64,000 nucleotides of DNA from Beggiatoa leptomitoformis (GTDB taxonomy: Bacteria > Pseudomonadota > Gammaproteobacteria > Beggiatoales > Beggiatoaceae): the NCBI RefSeq assembly GCF_001305575.3, contig NZ_CP012373.2, positions 4,168,799-4,232,798 of the forward strand, read 5' to 3'. The translations under genes and the position numbers were made by a program. Below are positions 36,457 through 46,944 of this stretch, one piece after another; the stretch's first letter is position 1, and each line of letters starts with the position of its first letter. Under the pieces are notes generated by a model, which was not told the DNA's origin, ran no database searches, and saw only the letters and a program-made list of their open reading frames with translations.

Positions 36457-37596
36457 ATGGGGGTTATTATGCAGGTTGATTGGTTAATTGTTGGGGCGGG
36501 GTTTACAGGTGCAGTGTTAGCAGAACGTATTGCTAGCCAATTAAAGCAGAAGGTATTAATCGTCGAACAACGCGACCATATTGGTGGCAATGCTTATGAT
36601 TATCATGATGAACAGGGCGTATTAGTTCACCAGTATGGACCACATATTTTTCATACAAATGCCAAACATGTTTGGGATTATCTCGCCCAATTTACGCAAT
36701 GGCGTAGTTATTATCATCATGTTTTGGGGGTTGTTGACGGGAAATCTGTGCCGATTCCCTTTAATCTCAACTCGTTATATTCCTTATTCCCCCCACAGTA
36801 TGCGGCAAAATTAGAGCAGGCATTGTTATCTGAGTATGGATTTAATGTTAAAGTTCCTATTTTAAAAATTCGGGAGTCTGCTCCCAGTGAAGATTTAAAA
36901 TTTTTGGCGGATTATATCTATCGCAATGTTTTTCATAGCTATACATTAAAACAGTGGAATTTAACACCTGAAGAACTTGCTCCTTCAGTTACTGCCCGAG
37001 TGCCTATTTATATCAGTCGTGATGACCGTTATTTTCAAGATACCTATCAGGGCTTGCCAAAAAATGGTTATACCCCACTATTCCGTAATATGTTGAATCA
37101 CCCGAATATCAAAGTGTTATTAAACACGACATTGAGCGATATTGAAGGCGAAATTCAATATAAACGAATGATTTATACTGGGGCAATTGATGATTTCTTC
37201 CAGCATATACATGGTGAATTACCTTACCGCAGTTTGCATTTTAATTTTATTCATACCCCTGTAGAGCAATATCAGGCTGTAGGGACGGTGAATTACCCTA
37301 ATGAATACCATTACACGCGAATAACTGAATTTAAACACTTAACAGGACAACGTAGTTTTGGCACAAGCTATGTGGAGGAATATCCACAGGTTTATGTTAG
37401 GGGAAAAAATATTCCTTATTACCCTATTCCTAAAGATGAGTATCGGTTGTTATATAAAGAATATGAGGCTGAAGCGCAGAAGTTAGCGGGAAAAGTTTTG
37501 TTTGCGGGGCGGTTGGCGGATTATCAGTATTACAACATGGATCAGGCAATTGCACGAGCTTTAAGTTTATTTGATAAAGTGATTTGTCAAGCATAA
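36457..37596 (+). CDS. glf: UDP-galactopyranose mutase
   Basis: Interconverts UDP-galactopyranose and UDP-galactofuranose, giving galactofuranose for lipopolysaccharide or exopolysaccharide. The 379-residue FAD enzyme has the Rossmann start LIVGAGFTGAVLAERI, EQRDHIGGNAYDY near 40, VHQYGPHIFHTNAKHVWDY near 58, and the C-terminal FAD motif GRLADYQYYNMDQAIARAL. The ATG at 36469 (four codons in) is an alternative with GGGGG upstream. It stands alone, with no glycosyltransferase neighbours, so the polymer is unknown. Confidence 0.95.
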   Translation: MGVIMQVDWLIVGAGFTGAVLAERIASQLKQKVLIVEQRDHIGGNAYDYHDEQGVLVHQYGPHIFHTNAKHVWDYLAQFTQWRSYYHHVLGVVDGKSVPIPFNLNSLYSLFPPQYAAKLEQALLSEYGFNVKVPILKIRESAPSEDLKFLADYIYRNVFHSYTLKQWNLTPEELAPSVTARVPIYISRDDRYFQDTYQGLPKNGYTPLFRNMLNHPNIKVLLNTTLSDIEGEIQYKRMIYTGAIDDFFQHIHGELPYRSLHFNFIHTPVEQYQAVGTVNYPNEYHYTRITEFKHLTGQRSFGTSYVEEYPQVYVRGKNIPYYPIPKDEYRLLYKEYEAEAQKLAGKVLFAGRLADYQYYNMDQAIARALSLFDKVICQA

Positions 37597-37706
37597 AGCT
37601 TATTATAAACCATTGTTTATAAAATATTACCTATTACTAACGGATACCACATTAAATGCGGGTATCCGTTAGGCGACTGTATCAACGCGCTTTACTCAGC
37701 GTTTGT

Positions 37707-39965
37707 TTATAACCAATCCCAGCGCAACGTTAGCATAAAACTTCTCCCTTCTTGCGGAATTAAAGAGTTACGAAAACCAGCACTGCGTTGGCTAAAATCA
37801 TTGCCTGAATCGGCTTGTTCAAAACCGGGAACTAAATAACCTTTATCAAATAAGTTATTGATTTTAAAAGAAGCAGAAAATGGCTTGTTTTTATAACCAA
37901 TATTCAAATGTACTAGGGTGTAGTCTTCTGCTTTAATCCCTAATGGTGTTAAGGCATTACGTGAGTAAAGTTCACGACTACTCACATAGTTAATCCGCGT
38001 ATCAATAAACCATTTTTCGTTCAAGGGGAAATTTAATCCAAAATTCAGTTTATGGGGGGCAATATCACCAACATCTGCCTCTCCCTCTACCCAGTCTTGC
38101 AAATCATGGTCATAGTGAATGCTACTGCGTGCTTCGGTATAGGTATAATAGACATAGCCTGTTATATCAGGAGCTTGTATAAAGTTAGGGAAGGAGTAAC
38201 GTCCACGATATTCCAATCCATAAACATCCCGTTCACCCGCATTTTCAGCTTCTTCCTTAATCACGTTTTTATAGTTAGCATAATATAAAGACACGTCATG
38301 TAACCAGTTATCCATTTGATAAAGCGTGATAAATTCATAATTTTTCACTTCTTCAGGCACTAAATTAGGATTGCTTAAACGTCCACTCCATCCGCCCCAA
38401 ACTTGTTGGGGTGCAGGCTCTTGAAAAGCATAGCCATTTAAGAATTTAAATGAGAGTTTATCTGACCAACGATAAATTGCCGATGCACGCGGATTGATAG
38501 TGCTACCATACAAACTATTATGGTCGTATCGTACACCTGCATTTAATCGCCAAGCGTCTTTATCCCAAATACCTTGTAGATAAATACCTTTGTCCACCGT
38601 TGTCATGCGGTCATCTTCTGGCACGTCGGCGGCAGTTCCATCCGCAATCACTGGGGTGGGATCTGTGCTATAAAAAACCCCTTCACCCAAACCATAAGGG
38701 CCTGAATCTTCCCCATCAGAGCTAGAACAATAAGAACTTATCCAATAAGAACAAACATCATAGGCTTTAGTGAGACGTTTATTTTCATACTTAACGCCCC
38801 CTGTCATCCGCCATGTGTTGCTTAATGTATAATCATAGTCTTGTTTTAAAAGAAAACTTTCGCTTTCTGAATTCCAATCGGAATAACTTAAATAAGAATA
38901 GTTTGTATCCGTCCTGTCAGGGATAGCCTCTGCCCATTGCCCCCATGTATTACTCCTACGGAACAAAGCTAAAGAGGTGATGTTTAAACTATCCGTGAAT
39001 TTATCATTATGTTTTAAATAAAATTGTGAAGATGAAGTGTACCAAGGGACATTAGTTTGTACATAATCATTGGCGTATGCTGCTCCAAAGGATGTTTTGG
39101 TTTGCCACAACATAGTCCCTAATGTAAATGCACCATAATTGATGTCACCAATAATTCCCCATGAATCTGAAGGGTCATAATAACTACCCAGCGATTTACC
39201 ATCATTAGAAAGACTGGTAATACTTCCCCATGTATTTTGATTACTTAACAATTCATTACTGGTAAAACCCCACTGTTTAGGAAAATCATCAAGCCCTGCC
39301 TCATCACTGCTACCTAACGTACCTGAAAGGGTAAATTTCAACTGCTTATAAGTTCCACCTGCTGCAAACTCAACCCGTTTATTATTGTAGCTACCATAAC
39401 GAACCGTTGCATTCGCGAAAGATTCACCCGCTTCCAAAGAACTCGCTTGTTTTGTAACAACGTTAATGACCCCTAAAAACGCATTTGCCCCATAAACAAC
39501 ACTGCTAGGACCATATAAAACCTCGACACGCTCAATAATAGATAAAGGATATTGTGTTGAAATATTAGCTATTTGTCCCCACAGCGTATTATCAACAATA
39601 CCATTTACCATGAATAAAGTACGTTGCGTCGATGGTGTTCTATAACCACGCTGATAGGCATTTACACTGACTGCTGCACCTATCTTAACGACATCAAATC
39701 CGGGCAAATCATATAAAATTTCATCTAAACTGCTATACCCGCGCTTTTCAATATCCTGAGCAGAAATGACTATCATTGCAGCAGGTGCATTAGCAATTGT
39801 TTCCTCAATGCCTGATGCAGCATTGATTTTAATGTCCATTAGTTCGCTTAAACTCAAATCTAATAGCTCTCGTGCTTCTAAAACATTATTAGATAACACA
39901 CAAGGACTACATCCTAAGATAAGCAAACTTGCTATTGTTTTTATACTGTTAGTCTTGGAAAACAT
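37707..39965 (-). CDS. TonB-dependent outer-membrane receptor
   Basis: A 752-residue receptor with a signal peptide (MFSKTNSIKTIASLLILG), a plug domain with ISAQDIEKRGYSSLDEILYDLPGFDVV and RVEVLYGPSSVVYGANAFLGVINVVTK, and a beta-barrel ending in a C-terminal Trp-Leu (RWDWL) near the expected aromatic. ATG 39965 follows AGGA; the frame is open to 39995. The plug and the colicin-I-receptor-like start fit siderophore or vitamin B12-type receptors, but no ligand can be named. No TonB/ExbB genes are near. Confidence 0.92.
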   Translation of the reverse strand: MFSKTNSIKTIASLLILGCSPCVLSNNVLEARELLDLSLSELMDIKINAASGIEETIANAPAAMIVISAQDIEKRGYSSLDEILYDLPGFDVVKIGAAVSVNAYQRGYRTPSTQRTLFMVNGIVDNTLWGQIANISTQYPLSIIERVEVLYGPSSVVYGANAFLGVINVVTKQASSLEAGESFANATVRYGSYNNKRVEFAAGGTYKQLKFTLSGTLGSSDEAGLDDFPKQWGFTSNELLSNQNTWGSITSLSNDGKSLGSYYDPSDSWGIIGDINYGAFTLGTMLWQTKTSFGAAYANDYVQTNVPWYTSSSQFYLKHNDKFTDSLNITSLALFRRSNTWGQWAEAIPDRTDTNYSYLSYSDWNSESESFLLKQDYDYTLSNTWRMTGGVKYENKRLTKAYDVCSYWISSYCSSSDGEDSGPYGLGEGVFYSTDPTPVIADGTAADVPEDDRMTTVDKGIYLQGIWDKDAWRLNAGVRYDHNSLYGSTINPRASAIYRWSDKLSFKFLNGYAFQEPAPQQVWGGWSGRLSNPNLVPEEVKNYEFITLYQMDNWLHDVSLYYANYKNVIKEEAENAGERDVYGLEYRGRYSFPNFIQAPDITGYVYYTYTEARSSIHYDHDLQDWVEGEADVGDIAPHKLNFGLNFPLNEKWFIDTRINYVSSRELYSRNALTPLGIKAEDYTLVHLNIGYKNKPFSASFKINNLFDKGYLVPGFEQADSGNDFSQRSAGFRNSLIPQEGRSFMLTLRWDWL

Positions 39966-40221
39966 TGTAGAAAATCCTAGTTTTGCACTTACCAATCTAC
40001 CTAAAACAACTTATTATTGATTTTGAATAAAAACTTCATTCACACTGTTAGCGTGATAAAGAAAAAGAAATATAAATTCATACAATTAATAGCGATTACT
40101 ATATGGAGGATGACGTATAACATTCATTTTGTGTGCCATTAACGCAACAATAAATGAACGAATAACACAATACTATCAGGTGATATACCCATATTAAATG
40201 TATGGAATTTAAACAACCAAC

Positions 40222-41502
40222 TTAAAATAAATCTTTTAACTTATAATAGGTTGTTCCCAATACCAACAAGGGCATACGTAACCACCGCCCACCGGGGAAT
40301 GGATGATGCGGAATTTCGCCGAATAAATCGAACCGTTCAGATGTTCCTGCAAGGGCTTCAGCCATTAATTTTCCTGCAAAACCAGCCATTGCCAATCCAT
40401 GTCCTGAATAACCCTGTGCAAAATAAACATTACTGCCCACACGACCAAAATGGGGCGCACGATTAATCGTAATCGCAACATGTCCACCCCACGCAAAAGC
40501 GGGTTTAATCGCTTGTAATTGCGGGAAAACCCTCAGCATTTTACGGCGCATAGTTTGCGTTAAATGAATCGGGTCAACCGTAGAATAGCTCACCCCGCCG
40601 CCGAATAATAAACGCCAATCAGCCGATAAACGAAAGTAATCCAAAACAAAATTGACATCGGCAACAGCCATATTATTACTAATCAACTGCGTCGCCTGTG
40701 TCTTGCCCAAGGGTTCGGTTGCTAAAATATAAGTACTCACAGGCATCACTTTCGCCTCAATAGCAGGCAATATTTGATGTAAATAAGCATTGCCACTTAA
40801 AATCAGATGACGGCAACGTACCTGTCCTTGCGCAGTGACTGCAACAGGTTGTTGACCTTGCGTAACACGTATGACTGCTGACTGCTCAAATATTTTTACA
40901 CCTGCTTGCTGAGCGGCTTTTGCCAGTCCTAATGTATAATTAAGCGGATGCAAATGTCCGCCATTGGTGTCATAAACACCACCTAAATACCGTTTTGTCG
41001 CAAGAATCGAGCATAACTCCTCCTTTTCCATAAACCGCATACTGTGATAGTTATAATGTCGTTGCATTTCCTCAGCCCATGCTTTCAACTCCTTATACTG
41101 ACGCGGTTTAACTGCAACCTCAGCCAAACCCTGTTGAAAATCGCATTGAATATCATATTTTTTAATATTATATTTTAATAATTCAATGGCTTCTAACGAC
41201 ATCTGCCACAACGTCAATGCTGCTTCTGCACCAACTAACTGGTTTAAACGACCTTGACCGCAAGCAAATCCTTGTAAAATCTGCCCACCACTACGTCCTG
41301 ATGCGCCCCATCCCACGCGCGTACCTTCCAAAAGAACGACTTGATAACCCCGTTCTGCTAACTGTAACGCGGCAGAGCATCCCGTGATGCCACCCCCAAC
41401 AATACATACATCACAGTCCAACGTATCTTGTAACTGTGAAAAATTCAAAGATTGATTCGCTGTTGCTACATAATAAGAACTAATATGCTCAGGCTTACCC
41501 AT
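40222..41502 (-). CDS. FAD-dependent amine oxidoreductase (PuuB-like)
   Basis: A 426-residue glycine-oxidase/DAO-fold flavoenzyme. The N-terminus has CDVCIVGGGITGCSAALQLAERGYQVVLLEG and WGASGRSGGQILQGF, as in gamma-glutamylputrescine oxidase (PuuB), and GYSGHGLAMAGFAGKLMAEALAG near the end. Inferred: oxidises a primary or secondary amine such as gamma-glutamylputrescine in a polyamine route. No puuA or puuD is adjacent. The C-terminus ends in a hydrophobic helix. Confidence 0.85.
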   Translation of the reverse strand: MGKPEHISSYYVATANQSLNFSQLQDTLDCDVCIVGGGITGCSAALQLAERGYQVVLLEGTRVGWGASGRSGGQILQGFACGQGRLNQLVGAEAALTLWQMSLEAIELLKYNIKKYDIQCDFQQGLAEVAVKPRQYKELKAWAEEMQRHYNYHSMRFMEKEELCSILATKRYLGGVYDTNGGHLHPLNYTLGLAKAAQQAGVKIFEQSAVIRVTQGQQPVAVTAQGQVRCRHLILSGNAYLHQILPAIEAKVMPVSTYILATEPLGKTQATQLISNNMAVADVNFVLDYFRLSADWRLLFGGGVSYSTVDPIHLTQTMRRKMLRVFPQLQAIKPAFAWGGHVAITINRAPHFGRVGSNVYFAQGYSGHGLAMAGFAGKLMAEALAGTSERFDLFGEIPHHPFPGGRWLRMPLLVLGTTYYKLKDLF

Positions 41503-41854
41503 GTTAAGACCTCAACTAAACAAAATTAACTTAACTTAAAAAATCTATATAATCAAAATATTATAAAAAACTCCAAATGATTTTTATTCTACATTAAATA
41601 CCCTAGTGTTTTTATATGAAATAGTACATATATTACTTATAGTTCTTTATTCCTATGATAACTGGGTTTATAGATAGAATCATAAGAAATTATCATGTTT
41701 ATAGTCCATTATATTATTAATATATCATCCTTTTTTTAAGACCTACTTAAAGATAAAACTTATTTTATAAAGGGTTATATTGAATATAAAAATAATCTAC
41801 TATTTAAACTAAAAATAAAAAATAGTAGTAACTTTATCAAAATTGGAGTTTATC
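41503..41854. other. AT-rich spacer, no gene seen
   Basis: About 350 bases between divergent genes; very AT-rich, no open frame and no clear hairpin. Presumably holds two promoters. Confidence 0.5.
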
Positions 41855-43153
41855 ATGTTATTAAACGATTTTTTACCACATGGCTATTGTATTTCTTGGC
41901 TACCTGACTTATTAGCTTTACATGTTTTAAGTAATGGAATCACTGCACTCTCTTATTATGCAGTCGCGGGTGCAATTGTTTATTTTACGCATGGACGAAC
42001 AGATTTACCGCGTAAAACCCAATGGTTATTAATTGGAACATTTGTTGTTTTTGCTGTCTGTGGTACAACACATATCCTTGATATTGTAGTTTTTTGGTAT
42101 CCTGTCTATTGGGTAAGTGGTTGGCTAGGAATGTTAAATGCGGGTGTTTCCTTTTATGTGTTTATCTTTCTACTAGTGCCTCTCATTCCCTATGCGTTAG
42201 AAGCCCCAAGTCCTGCCAAATTGGCAGAAGCAAATATTGCCTTACAAGCAGAAATTGCTGAACGGGTTCGTTCTGAAGAAAAATTGCGCCTTTCTGAACA
42301 AGCATTACGTGAAAAAACGGCTGATTTGAGTTCTGCTTATTTAGAAATTACTGATTTAAACAAGCAGCTTTCTGAAGAAAATGTTCGTATGGGGGCTGAA
42401 CTGGCTGTTAGTCGGCAATTACAACAAATGGTTTTACCACGTCCTGAAGAATTAGATGAAATTGAAGAGTTAGATATCGCTAGCTATATGCAACCTGCAA
42501 CAGAAGTTGCGGGCGATTATTATGATATTTTACAAGAACAAGGACAGGTAAAAATTGGTATTGGTGATGTTACAGGGCATGGTTTAGAAAGCGGAATGGT
42601 GATGCTAATGGTGCAAACAGCCGTGCGAACCTTATTAAGTAGCCATATCGACGACCCTAAAATATTCTTTAACATTCTCAATCAGGTCGTTTATGACAAT
42701 GTAAAGCGGATGCAATCTGATAAAAATCTCAGCTTATTATTCATGGATTATCAAAAAGGTAAGCTACGTTTAAGTGGACAGCATGAGGAAGTCTTGATTG
42801 TTCATCAGGGAGGCGAGGTAGAACGCATAGATACGATTGACATGGGGTTTTTAGTCGGTATCGAGCGCGATATTACGCATTTTGTCACTAAATTAGAACG
42901 CGATTTAGACCCCGGTGATGGAGTTGTGTTATACACAGACGGCTTGACGGAAGCACGAAATAGTCAAGGAAAACCGTATGGTGTTGAGCGTTTATGTAAA
43001 CATATTAGTGATAATTGGCATTTGCCCGCTTTGGAAATCAGACAAAGTATTGTCGCGGATATTCAAGAACATGTAGGGTTAACCAAAATTGTGGATGATA
43101 TTACCTTTATCGTAGTCAAAATGCGTGGTTATAGTCATCCATTGCGAGCATAG
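41855..43153 (+). CDS. Ethylene-receptor-like sensor fused to SpoIIE/PP2C phosphatase
   Basis: A 432-residue protein with three N-terminal membrane helices (about 18-44, 56-80, 86-112), a coiled-coil linker, and a C-terminal SpoIIE-type serine phosphatase (about 195-430: EVAGDYYDILQ, GIGDVTGHGLESGMVM, YTDGLTEARNSQG, DDITFIVVK). The membrane part matches the ethylene-binding fold of ETR1: FAVCGTTHILDI carries Cys69 and His73 in the C-x3-H spacing that holds copper in plant receptors, and Tyr34 matches Tyr32. The usual Asp25 position is Asn. ATG 41855 follows GGAG; a TTG at 41843 is less likely. Inferred: a small-molecule or copper sensor that controls a phosphatase output. Confidence 0.85.
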   Translation: MLLNDFLPHGYCISWLPDLLALHVLSNGITALSYYAVAGAIVYFTHGRTDLPRKTQWLLIGTFVVFAVCGTTHILDIVVFWYPVYWVSGWLGMLNAGVSFYVFIFLLVPLIPYALEAPSPAKLAEANIALQAEIAERVRSEEKLRLSEQALREKTADLSSAYLEITDLNKQLSEENVRMGAELAVSRQLQQMVLPRPEELDEIEELDIASYMQPATEVAGDYYDILQEQGQVKIGIGDVTGHGLESGMVMLMVQTAVRTLLSSHIDDPKIFFNILNQVVYDNVKRMQSDKNLSLLFMDYQKGKLRLSGQHEEVLIVHQGGEVERIDTIDMGFLVGIERDITHFVTKLERDLDPGDGVVLYTDGLTEARNSQGKPYGVERLCKHISDNWHLPALEIRQSIVADIQEHVGLTKIVDDITFIVVKMRGYSHPLRA

Positions 43154-43162
43154 TTATTTGTG

Positions 43163-43192
43163 TACCCTCTTGATTTATTTATCAAGAGGGGT
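43163..43192. other. Hairpin after the phosphatase gene
   Basis: Stem ACCCTCTTGAT/ATCAAGAGGGGT, 6-base loop, in the spacer between convergent genes. A terminator is plausible but the T run is weak. Confidence 0.4.
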
Positions 43193-43315
43193 AGAAAACT
43201 TATTTTGTTAATAAGCGGAGAACTCTGATTTAGCTAATTTCTTATCAAAAAAAGCGTTATCTTTGTTACCTCATCACTAACCCTTTTTTAACAGAGACTT
43301 GTAAAGCCTATCTAT

Positions 43316-44650
43316 TCACTTCCCAATACAAAATGTGGAAAAAATCTTCCCTAATAAATCATCGGACGTAAATTCTCCCGTGATTTCCCCTAAGGCTTGT
43401 TGAGCGAGTCGTAACTCTTCTGCAACTAATTCATTTTGATAATGAGTGACGCAATCCATCGCATTTTCTACAGCAATCAGTGTGCGCTTTAATGCTTCTA
43501 AATGTCGTCGGCGGGCAATGAATGTGCCTTCTGTTTGTGTTTGTACACCTAAACGTTGCCGTAATTTGTCTTTTAACGCATCAACACCCGCCCCTGTTTT
43601 GGCTGAAATATAAACCATTCCTTGAGGACTCACCCCTGCCGCATGGTTGCTTAAATCAATTTTATTACGGATAATCAATGGCTCAGATGGAATGCTCGCC
43701 AATAGTTCGGGCGTTGCTTGGTCATCTGCATAGCGGTCATCCAGTAATAAGATAACTAAGTCCGCATCTTCTAAGGCTAATTTGGTTCGCCGTATGCCTT
43801 CTTGTTCAACAATATCCGTTGTTTCCCGCAGACCTGCCGTATCAATAATGTGTAAAGGCATACCATCTAGTTGAATTTGGTCGCGAACAATATCGCGTGT
43901 TGTCCCTGCAATGGGGGTCACTATCGCGGTTTCACGTCCTGCTAAACAGTTGAGTAAGCTAGATTTACCTACATTTGGCTCACCAACCAGCGCGATTTTT
44001 ACACCTTCATTGAGTAAAAAACCTTGTTGCGCTTGGGCAAAAATCGTTTGTAACGTTTGTTTTAACACGCTTAATTTTTGTTGCACTTGCCCATCGGCTA
44101 ATAAGTCAATTTCTTCGTCGACAAAATCGATACCTGCTTCAATATAAGTTCTTAATAGAATTAACTGTTCTAGCAAGGCATTAATTTTATGCGAAAATTC
44201 TCCTTGTAATGAACGCAATGCCGAGCGCATGGCTTGCACGGAGGCACTATCTATTAGGTCAGCAATGGCTTCAGCTTGGGTTAAATCTATTTTACCGTTT
44301 AAAAAAGCGCGCTCAGAGAATTCCCCCGGTTGGGCTAAGCGCGCGCCTGCCGCAAGTACCGCACTGAGCAGTTGGTCCATGACAACGGCACCGCCATGTC
44401 CTTGTAGCTCTAAAACGGCTTCCCCTGTAAATGAGTTTGGTGCGGGAAAATAGAGGGCAATACCTTGGTCAATTAATGCGTTTTGTGCAGTAACAAATGG
44501 GCTATAGGTTGCGTAGCGGGGGTTAGGCACTTTGTGCAAAATGGCTTGCGCTATCATGGGGACAAGTGTCCCAGACACACGTACCACACCTACGCCGCCA
44601 CGTCCTGCGGGTGTTGCAATCGCAGCTATCGTATCAAACTGATTTAACAT
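43316..44650 (-). CDS. mnmE: tRNA modification GTPase MnmE
   Basis: With MnmG, installs 5-carboxymethylaminomethyl at U34 of several tRNAs. The 444-residue protein has the N-terminal [22 protein letters not shown], a folate-binding region with [27 protein letters not shown], a G domain with [12 protein letters not shown] (about 222), DTAGLRE and NKIDLS, and the C-terminal FSTFCIGK motif with the catalytic Cys. Length fits MnmE. mnmG and the ribosomal neighbours found in some gammaproteobacteria are not here. Confidence 0.97.
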   Translation of the reverse strand: MLNQFDTIAAIATPAGRGGVGVVRVSGTLVPMIAQAILHKVPNPRYATYSPFVTAQNALIDQGIALYFPAPNSFTGEAVLELQGHGGAVVMDQLLSAVLAAGARLAQPGEFSERAFLNGKIDLTQAEAIADLIDSASVQAMRSALRSLQGEFSHKINALLEQLILLRTYIEAGIDFVDEEIDLLADGQVQQKLSVLKQTLQTIFAQAQQGFLLNEGVKIALVGEPNVGKSSLLNCLAGRETAIVTPIAGTTRDIVRDQIQLDGMPLHIIDTAGLRETTDIVEQEGIRRTKLALEDADLVILLLDDRYADDQATPELLASIPSEPLIIRNKIDLSNHAAGVSPQGMVYISAKTGAGVDALKDKLRQRLGVQTQTEGTFIARRRHLEALKRTLIAVENAMDCVTHYQNELVAEELRLAQQALGEITGEFTSDDLLGKIFSTFCIGK

Positions 44651-44671
44651 AAATAACTAGCTCATTCTCAT

Positions 44672-45943
44672 TTAGACTGAAGAGTGAATCCGTTGTCCTA
44701 ACATGTCAGGAGTGACCAATACAACGCCTTTTGGGCTGATGTAAAACCGTTTAGCATCTTCCTCGCGGTTTTCACCTATCACGATTCCATCTTCTATCCG
44801 ACAGCCTTTATCTAAAACAGTTTTACGTAAACGGCAATTTTTACCTATTGTTACATCGGGTAGTATCACGCAGTCTTCTACATGGGAAAATTCATTAACG
44901 CGCACATTAGAAAACAGTAGCGAGTGTTTAACCACCGCGCCCGAAATAATGCACCCGCCTGACACCATCGCGTCAATGGCCATGCCGCGCCGTCCTTCAT
45001 CGTCAAAAATAAATTTTGCAGAGGGGAGTTGTTCTTGATATGTCCAGATAGGCCATTCTTTATCATATAAATTCAATTCAGGCTCAACCGCAACCAATTC
45101 CATATTGGCTTCCCAAAAAGAGTCTAAAGTACCGACATCGCGCCAATACGCCCGTTTATTTGTGACAGGATCGCGGAAAGGATACGCCATCACCCGATGG
45201 CTTTGGATAATGCGCGGAATAATATCGCGCCCAAAATCATGGCTAGAGTCGCTCCGTTTTGCGTCTTCTGCCAATTGTTCAGACAGAAAAGCACGGTTAA
45301 AGAGATAAATCCCCATAGAGGCAAGGGCTTGTGATGGGTCACTGGGCAAAGGTTCGGGTATATCTGGTTTTTCTTTAAATTTTGTCACCCAGCCACATTC
45401 ATCGATGCTCATCACCCCAAAACCTTTTGCCAGTTCTAAGGGAACTTCGATGCATCCAACGGTCATATCGGCATTGTGACTGACATGATGCGCAATCATT
45501 GTTCCGTAATCCATTTTATAAATATGGTCGCCCGCGAGAATAAGGACATATTCTGGCTCATGACTGCGAATAATATCTAAGTTTTGGTAAACCGAATCGG
45601 CAGTGCCTGAATACCACATGGGTTTGTCTAACCGTTGTTGTGCTGGTAATAGTTCGACAAACTCACCAAATTCACCGCGTAAAAATCCCCATCCACGTTG
45701 AATATGCCGAATTAATGAATGGGCTTTATATTGGGTTGTCACCCCGATACGATTAATCCCTGAGTTAATACAATTAGATAATGGGAAGTCAACTATTCTA
45801 AATTTACCGCCAAAAGGCACAGCAGGTTTTGCTCTCCAATCAACCAATGGCCCTAAGCGAGAGCCACGCCCGCCTGCTAAAATCAACGCGAGCGTATCGC
45901 GGGTTAGTCGGCTAACAAAACGGGATTTCTTTTCCACGTACAT
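44672..45943 (-). CDS. glgC: Glucose-1-phosphate adenylyltransferase
   Basis: Makes ADP-glucose for glycogen. The 423-residue protein has the nucleotide signature [41 protein letters not shown], the glucose 1-phosphate loop with [11 protein letters not shown], and [13 protein letters not shown]. The C-terminal beta-helix domain carries ADP-Glc pyrophosphorylase allosteric features, as in the enteric enzyme. The ATG follows AGGAGAGG. Not next to glgA or glgB; glgP is 22 kb away. Confidence 0.96.
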   Translation of the reverse strand: MYVEKKSRFVSRLTRDTLALILAGGRGSRLGPLVDWRAKPAVPFGGKFRIVDFPLSNCINSGINRIGVTTQYKAHSLIRHIQRGWGFLRGEFGEFVELLPAQQRLDKPMWYSGTADSVYQNLDIIRSHEPEYVLILAGDHIYKMDYGTMIAHHVSHNADMTVGCIEVPLELAKGFGVMSIDECGWVTKFKEKPDIPEPLPSDPSQALASMGIYLFNRAFLSEQLAEDAKRSDSSHDFGRDIIPRIIQSHRVMAYPFRDPVTNKRAYWRDVGTLDSFWEANMELVAVEPELNLYDKEWPIWTYQEQLPSAKFIFDDEGRRGMAIDAMVSGGCIISGAVVKHSLLFSNVRVNEFSHVEDCVILPDVTIGKNCRLRKTVLDKGCRIEDGIVIGENREEDAKRFYISPKGVVLVTPDMLGQRIHSSV

Positions 45944-46097
45944 TATTGCCTCTCCTTGAGTGATTCATTCATTTTATTTGCAAAAGACGATATGCCAATA
46001 GTTGCTGCATAGTGTATCAAAGACTGCCAGCAGTAGAGCGTAATACCACGTCACTTTTATGCTTTATAGTAACCGTATTTTAAAAAGAGAATAAGAA

Positions 46098-46463
46098 ATG
46101 ACCTATTCAATAGATTTCCGTAAAAAAGTATTAAAAGTGAAACAAGAAGAAAATCTCACCCTAGCAGCGGTAGCGAAACGCTTCCAAATAGCCATCGCAA
46201 GCGTCGTCAGGTGGAGCAAAGTATTGGAAGCCAAAGGAACACGTAACAGACCAACTAAAATAGACATGGAAGCCCTAAAACAAGATGTTGCATTATATCC
46301 CGATGCTTACCATTATGAACGCGCAGCCCGTTTTGGGATTACGGAAGGCGGGATTCGCCATGCGTTAAAACGTCTAGGGATTCGCCGTAAAAAAAACCCT
46401 CAAACATCCCAAAGCCAACCCCGAAGCACGGCAAACCTTCCAAGACAAAATGAACTGTTATAA
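46098..46463 (+). CDS. IS630-family transposase, N-terminal frame
   Basis: A 121-codon frame with a helix-turn-helix at MTYSIDFRKKVL...LAAVAKRFQIAIASVVRWSK and an Arg/Lys-rich end. It stays in frame only up to RLGIRRKK, where a run of eight A (46389-46396) sits. Reading on in this frame gives an unrelated tail; the +1 frame continues the transposase (KHPKANPEARQ). The element therefore either uses slippage at the A run or has been inactivated by a one-base change. Confidence 0.85.
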   Translation: MTYSIDFRKKVLKVKQEENLTLAAVAKRFQIAIASVVRWSKVLEAKGTRNRPTKIDMEALKQDVALYPDAYHYERAARFGITEGGIRHALKRLGIRRKKNPQTSQSQPRSTANLPRQNELL

Positions 46464-46920
46464 ACAATCTGATAGGCAAATTGTTTTCATCGATGAAAGT
46501 GGTTTTGCTCATGATATGCCACGCCGTTTTGGTTATGCTCCTATCGGCAAACGTTGCTCTGGCACGCAAGACTGGAATGCAAAAGGACGTACTAATGTCA
46601 TCGGGGCTTTGCTCAATTTTTGTTTATTAACCGTCTCTTTAGTTTCTGGGGCGATTAATTCCGATGTCTTTTTCGCTTGGATAACCCAAGACTTACTTCC
46701 TAAACTCCCTCAGAATTCTGTCATTGTCATGGATAATGCCACTTTTCATAAACGTAGTGACATTCAGCAGGCTATTTTAGACGCTGGGCATCTCTTGGAA
46801 TATTTACCCCCTTATTCGCCTGATTTAAATCCTATTGAGCATAAATGGGCTCAGGCTAAGACTCTCCGTAAACAACAACATTGTTCTATTGATGAGCTCT
46901 TTTTACTGAATTCTATTTAA
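46450..46920 (+). CDS. IS630-family transposase, C-terminal catalytic frame
   Basis: The DDE half. Catalytic acids lie in IVFIDESGFAHDMPRR, SVIVMDNATFHKRSD and PPYSPDLNPIEHKWAQAK. In the intact protein it follows RLGIRRKKTLKHPKANPEARQTFQDK, so the real joined protein starts in the first frame and shifts at the A8 run. The product on its own would lack the DNA-binding half. The stop falls just inside the right terminal repeat. Confidence 0.88.
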   Translation: MNCYKQSDRQIVFIDESGFAHDMPRRFGYAPIGKRCSGTQDWNAKGRTNVIGALLNFCLLTVSLVSGAINSDVFFAWITQDLLPKLPQNSVIVMDNATFHKRSDIQQAILDAGHLLEYLPPYSPDLNPIEHKWAQAKTLRKQQHCSIDELFLLNSI

Positions 46921-46944
46921 TCTTTTTATAGTACTGTTGCTATA

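Larger units (their letters stand above)
46065..46944 (+). mobile_element. IS630-family insertion sequence
   Basis: About 880 bp bounded by imperfect inverted repeats of about 24 bp: TATAGTAACCGTATTTTAAA at the left, and GTACTGTTGCTATA read inward from the right gives TATAGCAACAGTAC. TA dinucleotides at both edges fit IS630-type TA targets. Contains two overlapping transposase frames. A decayed copy of its 3' end sits at 24473-24703. Confidence 0.88.
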
